DNA of 64,000 bases from Microbotryum silenes-acaulis (lineage: Eukaryota > Basidiomycota > Microbotryomycetes > Microbotryales > Microbotryaceae), in assembly GCA_003665825.1 (NCBI GenBank), contig QPFY01000015.1, forward strand, positions 186,001-250,000, written 5' to 3'. This document shows positions 13,101 to 23,663 of the stretch, one piece after another (position 1 is the stretch's first letter; each line of letters begins with the position of its first letter). Position numbers and translations under genes: made by a program. Below the pieces are notes generated by a model that ran no database searches, was not told the origin of the DNA, and worked only from the letters and a program-made list of their open reading frames with translations.

Positions 13101-15271
13101 TTGAGCGCCTTGACGGCCTCGTCGACCTTGGCCTTGTGGTCGGAGCGATCAAAGCCGAGCAGATCGATCAGCCCACCCTTGGACTGGGCCCCAAAGAGCG
13201 ACGCCAAGAGTTTCCAACTCGACACCTCGCCCTCCTTCAACTTGGGGTCGATGTCGACGGATTGCTCGATCTCGGCGCTTCGCTGTTCGCAGAATTGCGC
13301 GAGTGTGCCATTGGACTGGGCCTCATCGAGTCGAACCGCGCGTTTCACGACCTCGGGCTGCACGACGACGTTGCGAATCGAAACGCTGGGCGTCGCAGAT
13401 GTGCCTGGTGCCGCACCGGCAGGCGCAGCGGTGTGGGAGATGCTGACGAGCTTGCCGCCAAAGCCGAAGGCGACCGATGCGGGTCTTCGCAACCACTTGG
13501 GGGCGTGCGCAAGCGATTTGGTCGGGTAGTTGGCCGCGTTCGCGGAGATGGCCGCCTCGAACATGTTGGTGCCGTCCCCACCGGCACCCATCGAGGTAGC
13601 AGCAGCGTCGGCGGCAGCGGTAGGAACAGCGGTGGACTGGATTGACTGCAGCGTGATCTTGCCGTCGAGCGAGGCGGTCGAGATGATGGAAGGGTTGCGC
13701 GGGCACCACTGCGTGTCGAAGGACCAGTTGCTTGAGGGCGTCACCTCGGCGACGATCTCGCACGTCGAAGGGTTCCAAGCGATTGTGCGACCATCCTTGC
13801 CTGAACTGAGCAGCAGGTCCGCATCTTGGGAGCACCAATCGAGCGAAAGGATACCCTTTTCGTGACCTGTCAGGATCTGTGTCAGGATGAAGGAAGAGCG
13901 CAACGTCAGATTACTACGTTTCGGGTGAAGCCTCTCTTTGAATGCGATCCGGGTCCGGCCCTCACCCTCTCTGGCTCCTTCCAGTTCCTGAGATCCCACA
14001 GCATGATGATGGGGTTGTGATCGTCGTCGGTCGCGGTCGCTAGTTTTGTAGGCTGCCAACAGCAAGAGGTTGCCAAGACCGTAGAGTCAGCGTCGCAATT
14101 GCCGAGTGCTAACGTGCTCGTCAGATTGAGTCGTTGCACCGCACTCACGTTGGTCGGGTGCCATTGCACGGCACTGACGCCCCTACTTCCACCGGGTGCG
14201 CCCCACCCGGGCTGGCCGAAAGCACTTCCCACGCCGGTCGGTGCGGCGCCCGAGTAGGACAGGGCCGTCACCTCGCGCTTGGACTTGAGGTCCCACACGA
14301 CGGTGTAGCCCGAATTGGAGCCGGTGGCGAGGACATGCACGACGTGCGAGTTCCACGCGAGGGCGGTGATGTCGTCGAGTGAGCGTGAGCGTGCTCCGGG
14401 GGAGAAAGGCTTGCTGGGTGTGGTCAGGTCCCAAATGAAGATCTAGTTACGGTGTAACGTAAAGTGTTGGGTCAGCTTATCAGCTTGGACCACGTGCGCA
14501 GTGCAGTGTACTCACCTCGCCGTTGGTCGCGCCGGACGCGAGGAGGTTGGTCTGGTGCTGGTTAAAGTCGAGTCCTCGTACGGGCCCCTTGTGCAGGTCG
14601 TAGCGGGCGAGCGAGGCGCTGTTCGCCAATCCAAATCGGGAACACGGGTGTCAGTCTCAAAGTGCGATCGCACGGGTGGAGAATATGAGCGGCCAGCCGG
14701 GGCCGACTCTAGAGCGGACCACGTCACACGTCAAACCCGCGCACGTTGAGACGCCTGGCGCCCGGTGTGTGTGTGTGTGCGTGTGTGTGCGTGTGTGTGT
14801 GTACCGGCTTCTCGCCACTCTTCCCTGCACCGTAGCGCAGGACCGCCTGAGCCAAATTCAAACTCACTCTCCACGAGTCTTGTCAATGAGCCTACTCGGG
14901 TCCCAGAGCCCAATCTCGCCATTCTCGAGGCCGGCGGCGATCACACCGAGCGCTTTGTCGGGCTGTTTGATGTAGCCCCACGCGAGCCGATTGAAGCGCG
15001 AACCGACGGCGAGGCTCGCCAACGGCGTCGACAACTCGGTCTGGTCCAGTGCTGGGTTTTGATTCTGGTTGCCGAGGTCCAAGCCTTCGACCTGGGGGAA
15101 GGACGAGGAGGCTGTCGCGGCGAACGGGTCCCACAGTTCGAGCAACGAGTCGGACGAGAACGAGGCGTCGAGCGCGCCCGAGACGGTGCCCGTAGCCAAC
15201 AGGGGCGTCGCGCGACGCAGCTGCTGCGGCGACCATATCGGCACCGCCGTCCGTGCAATCGACGTGACCAT
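10109..15271 (-). CDS. SEC31: COPII coat outer-layer protein Sec31
   Basis: Six exons, complement(10109..10446, 10519..13876, 13966..14052, 14149..14442, 14516..14618, 14868..15271), give 1527 residues, close to the family size. The N-terminus (MVTSIARTAVPIWSP) opens a WD40 propeller with LLELWDPF, GEIGLWDPS, the joined GDASLARYDLHKGPVRGLDF, NGEIFIWDL, DDDHNPIIMLWDLRNW and HEKGILSLDWCSQD. These match the Sec31 repeat order. After the alpha-solenoid (AVALALSNDRFADAILFA and following) comes a roughly 400-residue Pro/Gly/Gln-rich linker of the type that binds Sec23. The C-terminal helical domain ends WQAAVKLIISRLP. Sec31 forms, with Sec13, the outer cage of ER-derived COPII vesicles. Intron 1 is long for this locus (249 nt) and holds a GT repeat. 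SEC31 diverges from SEC9. Confidence 0.95.
14765..14802. repeat. (GT)n microsatellite in SEC31 intron 1
   Basis: A nearly pure GT dinucleotide tract interrupted by two GC steps, wholly inside the first SEC31 intron (14619-14867). Confidence 0.9.
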
Positions 15272-16013
15272 GCTGTTCGCGGGTGAGGTGAAGGGTCGGT
15301 GCAGAGGAGGGAGGAGGGAAGCGGGAAGGAGGGCAGCGATTCGAGCACGCGCTGCCTGGGGTCGGTTGCGCGCGCGCGCACGAGCACACAGCAAATACGT
15401 GGCGGCGTCCTCTCACACTCTCGGGCGCAGAGCACAGGGCACGCGCAGGCGAGGACGGGCAACAGCGGGGAAGCCGCCCCGGGCAATTACAGACTTTGTA
15501 GACTGCAGGCTGGCTGGAATTCAAAATTCACAATCTCATGCAAGCAGCCAGCAGCTCGGAACGTTGATTAGAGCATGATGGTCGGCCATCTCAAGGCTCA
15601 GTACTGAAAACACACCTGGCCCCACATCGTACATCGCCGTCGCACTCAGCTCGGGCATTTCCTGCAGTGAGCGTGCGAGAATTGTGCGCGGCGGCACTTG
15701 GTACTCTACATGACAAAATTTCTATGAAATTCGGCCCAAGGCGGGAAAGATCGAAACAAACATCGCAGAGCTGCTTCTAGCCACTTTACTCCTCGTGATC
15801 GGGTTTCAGCCGTTCAATGGAGGGCAGAATCATGAGATCGAATTTCGAAAGTCCCCCCGGGCCGCCGGCGTCGATCCATTTGACTCCGGCTGTCCGCGTT
15901 CGAGGTGGCGCGTCGACTCCGAGCGGCGACAGCCTTTCCACGCTCTCCATCTGCTTTCCCCCAATTGAATCCAACCCTACTCAACCCCATCCCCACACAA
16001 CACAGCTACAAAC
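15272..16013. promoter_or_regulatory. Divergent promoter region SEC31 / SEC9
   Basis: 742 bases lie between the two divergent start codons, so both 5' ends must be driven from here. The right part before the SEC9 ATG is C/A-rich (CCCCATCCCCACACAACAC), as is usual for short fungal leaders. No specific operator was recognised. That the promoter is shared is inferred from the layout. Confidence 0.5.
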
Positions 16014-17491
16014 ATGGGCCTCTTTGCGAAAAAGAAGAAGGAACTCATCCCCGAAGTCAACCCGAGCGGCTTCAACGGCGCCAACGCAGGCTACAGCAAC
16101 GCCCCATCTCGTGGCGGCGGTGGACCGTCCTCGTCGTCGTACCAACGCTCGATCGCCCCCTCAGAGTACTCGACCGCCGCACCTTCGTACCGAACTCAAG
16201 GTGCGGGTTCGTACCTCCCTCCTTCGCAAGGTGGCGCAGGCTACGGCGCCTATCAATCGCACTACTCTCGACCCCAACCCGGAAGCGGTGGACCCCCGCC
16301 ACCAGGTGGGGCCGCGTACGGTCCCGGTGTAGGTGGTGCAGGTGGTGCAGGTCTGTCCCAAGCTGGTGGACCTGCTCAAGGCGTCTCTTCGTTCCGGGAT
16401 CGATTCGCGAAAAAGAATCCGGGACGTGGTGAGGCCAACCCCGAAGCGAGGAACGAATTGCTTGCTGGAGCACCGCACCCGCAGCAGCAGCAGCCCAACT
16501 CGTCCCGACCGTACGGCGGAGGAGCGTATGGCGTCGACGGCCGGGAAGACGATCAGCCTTTGGACGAGGACGAGGAGGTCGAAGGTATCAAGCAGCAGAT
16601 GCGCTTCGTCAAGCAGGAGAGTTTGGCCAGTTCAAGGAACGCGGTCAGAATCGCCAGGGAAGCCGAGGAGACCGCCAGGGCGACCTTGGATAAGCTCGGC
16701 GATCAGTCCGGTCAGTTTGCTTGCTTGCATACTCGGATACAAGCTGCACCTAGCTGACCCACTCTGATCGCGTCTCGCAGACCGCATCGCCAACACGGAG
16801 CGACATCTCGATCTCGCAAAGGCCCACAACGACCGAGCCCAGGACGAGACCAAAGAGTTGATGGCCCTCAACCGATCCATCTTCCGTCCCAACAGTGAGT
16901 TCTACCACTAGAGGTCCTTTTCGTACATGGTCTGATTGAAAACATGTCCTCTTCCTCGACAGTCACGTTCAACAAGCAAGCCAAACGAGACAAGGACGAG
17001 GCGCGCATCATCGCTCGCCACAACGCCGAAAAGGACGAACGCGAACTCGTTCGTCGCGAGCAATACGAATCGCGCCAACGTATCGACCAAACGTACCACA
17101 GCATGGACCGCAACGCCGACGATGCCGCGCGTGCTCGGCAACGCGCCAAGGCTAGAGGCGCAGAAAGGGGTCGGTACCAGTTCGAAGCGACGGCGAGTGA
17201 TGACGAGGTCGAGGATGAGATCGACGGTAACCTTGATGAGTTGTCGGGGCTTGCGGGGAGGTTGAAGATGCTGGCTACCACTGCTGTGAGTTGTACCTAC
17301 CGGGTCGCAAACAGATCCCACGAAGAGGAGTCACGGACTAATACGGTTCTTGTCTAAATTGGCACGCACCCGTTCTGCAGGGACAAGAAGTCGACGCACA
17401 AAACACCAAGCTCTCCAAACTCGGCAACAAGGTCGATGTACTCGACACGAACGTCGTACGCAGCACCCAGCGACTCGCTCGGGTCAAGTAG
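16014..17491 (+). CDS. SEC9: SNAP-25 family t-SNARE, Sec9-like
   Basis: Exons 16014..16710, 16781..16894, 16963..17285 and 17381..17491 encode 414 residues. After a Gly/Ser/Tyr-rich N-terminal region of about 185 residues, the first SNARE motif runs from EDEEVEGIKQQMRFVKQESL through ERHLDLAKAHNDRAQDETKE. A charged linker rich in Arg/Glu follows. The second SNARE motif spans the last two exons (LDELSGLAGRLKMLA, then QEVDAQNTKLSKLGNKVDVL) and ends in RSTQRLARVK just before the stop. This Qb plus Qc arrangement without a membrane segment is the SNAP-25/Sec9 pattern. In yeast Sec9 pairs with Sso1/2 and Snc1/2 for fusion of secretory vesicles with the plasma membrane. The divergent neighbour is SEC31, also secretory; co-regulation is only a guess. 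Confidence 0.92.
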
Positions 17492-18716
17492 ATACACCAC
17501 CACCACCACTTTTGAACGCCCGGCCTTTGGGGCCACAATTTCTGGCTCCTGCACCTTTTCGCACTCGTAATCGTTCTTTGTTCTTTGTTCTGACTTCGTC
17601 GCTACGTCCATCACTCGTTCCTTATTACCTTCCCTTTGTACTACTATGGCGCCCTATCGAAACTGCAAAACTATTCGTTCTTTTTTCGCTTTCGACCCTC
17701 TCGGCTCGAAAGGATTTCACCCCCAATACCTAGCACTACAGCTCTTGCAGAAGCGAAGGCGACAAAATTTGACATCTCACTGATGAAGGAGAGGCCTGCA
17801 GTGCTGGTTAGAAGTGCTGATATTGGGGGAACCCCGGGGCTGTCCGCCCTCCCCACGCCTACCGGCAGTCTGGAGCGAGGACTCGAGCGCGTCAGCGATC
17901 GTGACGTTCTCGCCGAAGGCTCTATTCTTAGTACGATAGTCATCTCAGGATGATCAGACATGAGATAGTGGTGTGGAGATACTATTCCCGGTACCTGGTA
18001 ACTCGACCTTACATCATTGCGAACGAGGTCAATTGGCCCAATTCGTACAATGCGGCGCTGGCTACAGTCAAGATGATTCGAATGTTATTGGTTAGACCTT
18101 TTCCCTGTGCTCTACCCGGCATATGGGCATATGCTTAAGAGTGAACTCTGCAGCTCCGTCTAACAAATCTCAGATCGACTGTTTTCCATGCACTCGAGTA
18201 TTCCCTGCCTCGCCTCGCGAATTATGGATTTGAGCTCGTTCAATCTCAGTCACGACCGCCCTTGATGGGACCGCGGGTGGGCCAAGTGAGAGGAACGATG
18301 GGAAAACGATGACCGAAGTCTCTGTATCATCATCTACACTTTATCGAGGTTCAAGCGGTCTTGGGACCCCAATCAAGTTCAGTGAGGTGCTGAGGTCTAG
18401 TTCCCCTATTCGTTGCACTTTTGTCAAGCAGAGGTGTTCTTCGTAAACCGCCTGCATTGAATGATATCTCCCCCACACAACGAGCTCGAGTTTCACCATG
18501 GCATTGCTCTCAATTCATGAAAGAGGGCTCGAATGGCATTAGTTTTCAAAGAGCTAAACGCACCCAAAAAAAAATCGAGATCGATGAGCGGAAAAAGAAG
18601 AAGAGGAAAAGAATACGGGAAGAACGAGTAAGTACGAGGGGGGTTAGGTTGCAAGAGAACGAAATTGGGTGGGTGTGTGTATATATGTTGCGGGTGGCCA
18701 AAAAGCAGGTTCGGTC
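17492..18716. other. Convergent intergenic region SEC9 / TUB2
   Basis: 1.2 kb between two 3' ends. T-rich just after the SEC9 stop and A/G-rich at about 18560-18640. No coding frame with family signals and no RNA gene seen. Confidence 0.5.
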
Positions 18717-21136
18717 CTACTCTTCGGGGGCGTAGTGCTCCTCCTCGACAGCCTCCTCTTCATCGTCGAGGCCGGCCGTCTCGTACTGCGAGTATTCGGC
18801 GACGAGATCCTGCATGTTGGACTCGGCTTCCGAGAACTGTTCCGGTCACACCCAAAACCGCACATCAGATCAGACAGAGGTAGTAGACATCATTCGAGAT
18901 TTCTCAATTGACGTACCTCGAGCTCGTCCATGCCTTCGCCGGTGTACCAATGCAAAAAAGCGCGACGCTTCAACATGGCCGACATCTGATCGCCAACGCG
19001 CTTGAACAGATCCTGGATCGAGGTGCTGTTGCCGACGAAGGTGACGGCCATCTTGGATTCCTTGGGCGCGACGTCGCAAGCTGCGGTTTGGACGTTGGAA
19101 GGGATCCATTCGACGAAGTAGGCCGAGTTCTTTTGTTGGACCGAGAGCATCGAGTCCTCCACTTCGCGCATCGAGACCTTGCCGCGGAAGTAAGCGGCCA
19201 CGGTCAAGTCTGCACCCGAGCGAACCTCTGATCAGTTTTCAAGATCTGAGGTCAATCATATCAAGTCCGCAGGCAGCTCACAGCGACCGTTGCGAGGGTC
19301 CGAAGCGGCCATCATGTTCTTGGCGTCGAACATCTGTTGCGTCAGCTCGGCGACCGAGACGGCGCGGAAGTTCTTGGATCCCGGCGCGGTCAAGGGGGCG
19401 TAACCGACGAGGAAGAAGTGCAATCGAGGGAACGGGACCATGTTGACCGCGAGCTTGCGGAGGTCCGAGTTGAGCTGACCGGGGAAGCGGAGGCAGGTCG
19501 TGATACCCGACATGACGACGGAAACGAGGTGGTTCAGGTCGCCATAGGTCGGTACCGACAGCTTGAGCGTGCGGAAGCAAATGTCGTCTTTAGGTCCCAT
19601 ATCCTCTTAGGGCGTCAGTTGTGTGCAGTCACTTCAGAAGAGAGTCGGTGGCATGGCTCACAGAGGGCTTCGTTGTCGATGCAGAATGTCTCGTCAGAGT
19701 TTTCCACCAATTGATGAACTATTCGAGCCGTACACAACGGTCAGTATCATGACCCACAGGTCTAGTGAAGCTTTCAATATCAGCTTACTGGAAAGAGTGG
19801 CATTGTAAGGCTCGACGACAGTGTCCGAGACCTTGGGCGAAGGCACGACAGAGAACGTCGCCATCATCCGATCGGGGAACTCTTCCCTGATCTTGGAAAT
19901 CAACAGTGTGCCCATACCCGATCCCGTTCCACCTCCCAACGAGTGCGTGATCTGGAAGCCCTGCAAGCAATCACATCCTTCCGCCTCCTTTCGAACGACG
20001 TCCATGACTTGGTCGACGAGTTCGGCACCCTCGGTGTAGTGACCTTTGGCCCAGTTGTTTCCCGCCGAGGATTGCCCAAACACAAAGTTGTCGGGTCGGA
20101 ACAAGTTTCCGAGAGGGGACGCCTTGATGACGTCCATGGTACCAGGCTCCAAGTCGACGAGGACCGCACGGGGCACGTATTTTTGCGCGCCGGCCTGGTG
20201 AGCGTACACCAGTGCGTTGTCAGTCGTTCACGCTTTGTACCATAAATTGGGTGGGAACGGTGACCGACCTCGTTGAAGTAGACATTGATCCTCTCGAGCT
20301 GAAGATCCGACGTGCCGTTGTATCTGCGAGAGTGCGAGTGAGAAGCGCCAAGGGGGTCAGCAGCCACAGCTTCCCGAGATGGAGGCGCAAATTGGGACTG
20401 ACTGTCCCGTCGAGTCGATGCCTGTGCCCATACAGGGTGAATCACGGCGATCTCAGTACTACGCTACTACTTGGTGACACGAGAATCGGAAATAGCTGAC
20501 CGTGTTCTTCCGAGACGGTCTATGCGCACCACGCCGACGAAAAAAGTGATCAGCAGACAGTTGTGGCAAGAAAGGGCACGCACCCCGAGCCCAAGGACGT
20601 ACCTCCCAGAAATTGGCACCACTGCGTACAAAATAGTCAAGATTGGTCTGGTCAGCACTTTGCTCTGGGAGGAAGCTGTACGCATGGCGGAACGAGGCCG
20701 CTGGTCGCAGGAAATCGACTGCCGATCGAGATTCCTCGGCCATCTTGGCGCTGGGCAATGCGCAGACATTTCACCGAGCGGATCGCAAATGTCACGACTT
20801 GCATTTGGTTACCGCATTGACCGGTCTGTTAATTGAGCGCGGAAGGTAGACCCAGATGTTAGTCATGACTCTTCTCGTTGCCGCCGACGCCCACAAGGCG
20901 GCTCCGTGCACGGCGGATCGCCGAGTCGGGATGAGCGAACGCGTCCTTGTCGCCGGGTAGGAACACGTACTTGAAGGTGGACGATTTCTCTGTGGGTGAC
21001 GAGGCGAGTAGGAACGAGGAAAAGGCCATATCAGCGGAGGGGTCGACTTGCGGAGCTCGACGCACGACTGAGCGAGGGCCCATGACGTGGAGTCGAACTG
21101 GATCGCAGTCGGCTATGACACGTGCACTGACCTCAT
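18717..21136 (-). CDS. TUB2: Beta-tubulin
   Basis: Twelve exons, complement(18717..18836, 18917..19209, 19282..19587, 19662..19718, 19789..20194, 20269..20323, 20403..20421, 20501..20519, 20603..20621, 20803..20825, 20971..20989, 21132..21136), sum to 446 codons plus stop, the exact family length. The N-terminus [20 protein letters not shown] is spread over five exons: ATGAG alone, then 19, 23, 19 and more nt. Family motifs include the GTP-binding loop [13 protein letters not shown], the segment [17 protein letters not shown] and an acidic tail ending EEHYAPEE. Intron 3 starts with GC rather than GT. His6, Phe167, Glu198 and Phe200, the residues altered in benzimidazole-resistant fungi, are all of the sensitive type. 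Residue 192 or thereabouts is Ile where Val is common (TLSIHQ). Confidence 0.96.
20622..20802 (-). other. TUB2: GC-AG intron in beta-tubulin
   Basis: The donor reads AAAT|GCAAGT and the acceptor TACGCAG. Only this cut rebuilds NQIG, since the nearby GTAACC donor would delete NQ and break the frame. At 181 nt it is also among the longest introns of the gene. Confidence 0.85.
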
Positions 21137-23663
21137 TTTGCTTAGTGAGCGCTGGGCGCGGTAAAGTCAAATTGAGCCAGGAAAGGGGGAGAGAATGCAA
21201 GGGATGGGTCAACAATGAGCCGTAACGCGCAAAAAGTGGGGGAGTAGCTGAGCAGCGGTTGCGGTCGTCGCAGCCAACATCAAATAGCGGCGCGCAGGGC
21301 GGTCGGGCGAATCGCGGCGGTGTTCGAGTCGAGTTCAACGTGCCAACTGTCAGAGCCTCAGAGGCACGCGTCTACCCGAGTCGCCCTCGTAGCTCGACGC
21401 GATCCAACGCGCAGAATCTCCACCGAGTTCTTATGATACTGCTGGTTTACATGAATACGGTCACTCACTGCTGAAGCCTGGGCGTGGGGTAGTTGCGAGA
21501 CGGGCGACGACGTGAGCTGAGCCCAAAAACACGCGAGACTCAAAGCGCGCTAGCCTAAGGCCCGTGCGCGTCAACCTGCGTCAACAGGCATCGGAAGCGG
21601 TCGGAACTTAACCTCTTGAGTTTGCCTGGCTTTGCCCGGCCATGGCGTCCCGCGAAGCTGTAGTACAACATCTAACCACATGATACGGAGACAATAAGAC
21701 CAAAGCCCCTCAAAGCGTTGTCTGAAAATTCTCGGAGGAGCTGCAAAAACCAGCAGCGCCTCCGAGTCCTTACATTGAGGTGCCAAAAGTTGTGGTGTCG
21801 TACTACACCAACTGAGGGCACCATTTGAATCACCGCCACTACTCTTCCTTTCCGCCAGTCAGCTTTTGATGGGCTCTTTTGCGTCAATGTGAAAACGTAT
21901 TTGCGACCATGCCCGAAGCAGGCGTGCCACTCAGACTCCTCCGTGTAAACGGTGCGCAGCGGATTCGGCTTTTTCCGCCGAACGTTCTGCGCTTGCGAAC
22001 GTGTTCTTTCGCGCCGATATTCTGTCTCTATACACCGTGCATCGAGTCAAAACTCGGGCGACACAGGCGAGCCTTGGAGCTGAGGTCAGCGAGGGACGCC
22101 ACAAGCGAGTACCGGATGACAGGGGGCATCCATATGCACGGGGCAGAAACGCGAATGGGTCTAGCAGCACCCAATACGAATGAAAGAAATGGTGTCTGAT
22201 CTATCCGATACGAGAAACGTGAGTATTCGGATCGGCCGTCTGGAGGAGCTTTGCTATGCAAGAAAGACTTGGCCTGGAGCCGTAGCCGTGGAAGAAGACC
22301 TACGGCTTGCCCCGGCGGCAGGCGGGGGTGCTGCCGAGGACGGTGTGAAGAGTGTAGTCGATTTTGCCGGTGAAGTTCGTGCGGCTGTAGCAAAGTAAGA
22401 ACGATAGTAGCTTGGCAGGGAAGGCATTCCTTCGCTAGAGAAGGGGGGGAAAAGATGGACGCAGACACTTGTCAATCGTTTAGTCGCTTGACTGGACGAG
22501 AGTGTTCAGTAGCAAGCATATGCAGAATAGTTAGAGGTCACCATCGTTACTACGGTATGTCGACCGTTGTACTTGAACGAGGCAACAGTTGACAGGAGCT
22601 CGCAGGTAAGAATATACAAGTGAGCCAAGCGCCGAACGAGGTCAATGTGGCATCCGCAAAAGGGAGCACAGTACACTTACTGGCGAGATGGATTGACGAC
22701 ACCGTACGAGCACGTCAAGGGGATCGATTTAGTGCACGTCGACACATTCTTGTTGAGCGAGGCGCAAGAGACGCAAATGTGGTCTACCATGAGAAAGCAG
22801 AGGGAAAGCCGAGTGTCAGTACACACCATTTCGCGGGTAGTATCGCGGCACCCCCAGTACGCGAGCAAGTCAATACCGGGGTTAGAGCGAAAAAAGTGAG
22901 TTTTTGTCGAAGCAAGAAGTGAAAACGGCACGCAGAGCGACCTTGGGGGAATGGCTGTGGCTGCGGGGAGGGCGCCGCCGATGGAGGGCCGAGGAGGAAC
23001 GAAACTTCAGCGGCGACCTCGGTGGTGGGGCAAGTGATGCGCCCCTCTAGGCATGGACGGTGTTGACCGACAACGATGTAGTAAAAGCAAAGTAAGGCTG
23101 GAGGACGGGCAAGGTCGTGACCACAATGACAACATTGCACAGTGCAACCAAAGAAGGCAGGATCTGATGTTATCTCAGGTGCCGGGGACGGCAATGAGGA
23201 ACGGCCTCACACGGCGGTGCGGCTGCAGCGTTCCAACAGGGGGTCCCGGCACTGCTGCCCACGCGCCCACCTCCGGAAGCCAGCCCGGAGACTCGACTCT
23301 GAGCTCAACTTCGAAAGCGCGAAGTACACGGAAGCACTGGATCGCTCCCGAAAGGGCTGGCAGTCTATGCCTAGGTAGGTGGTATACATCAATTGAAAGG
23401 TGACTCAATCCAACATTGGTGCATATCGCCTCTTTCCTTTCGTTCGCGTCGTCAACTACTACAGTACTAGTAATTTTACCCCGCGTCTTCTCTTGCGGTT
23501 TCCTTGAAGGATTCTGTTGAGATGTTTTCCTTTCATTCTTGCTCCTGGTTCGCTACTCTCTATATCGTTGGTTGTATTTTTCTCCGCAAAGGCAGCTAGC
23601 TGCCTGGCCTCACATGTTCCTTGCTCAGTAGTACGAGAGATCTTCAACTCGGCTGTATGCAGA
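21137..23663. other. Long intergenic region with unassigned Cys-rich reading frames
   Basis: 2.5 kb between divergent genes. Minus-strand frames at about 23000-23190 (CTVQCCHCGHD) and 22680-22860 (HICVSCASLNK, STCTKSIPLTC) are Cys-rich. A frame at 22300-22400 contains NFTGKIDYTLHTVLGSTPAC. Good donor-like sites occur (GTAAGT after 22680, GTGTGT at about 22825), but I could not join them into one frame. This may be a small secreted Cys-rich protein gene with several introns, or its remnant. Confidence 0.3.
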
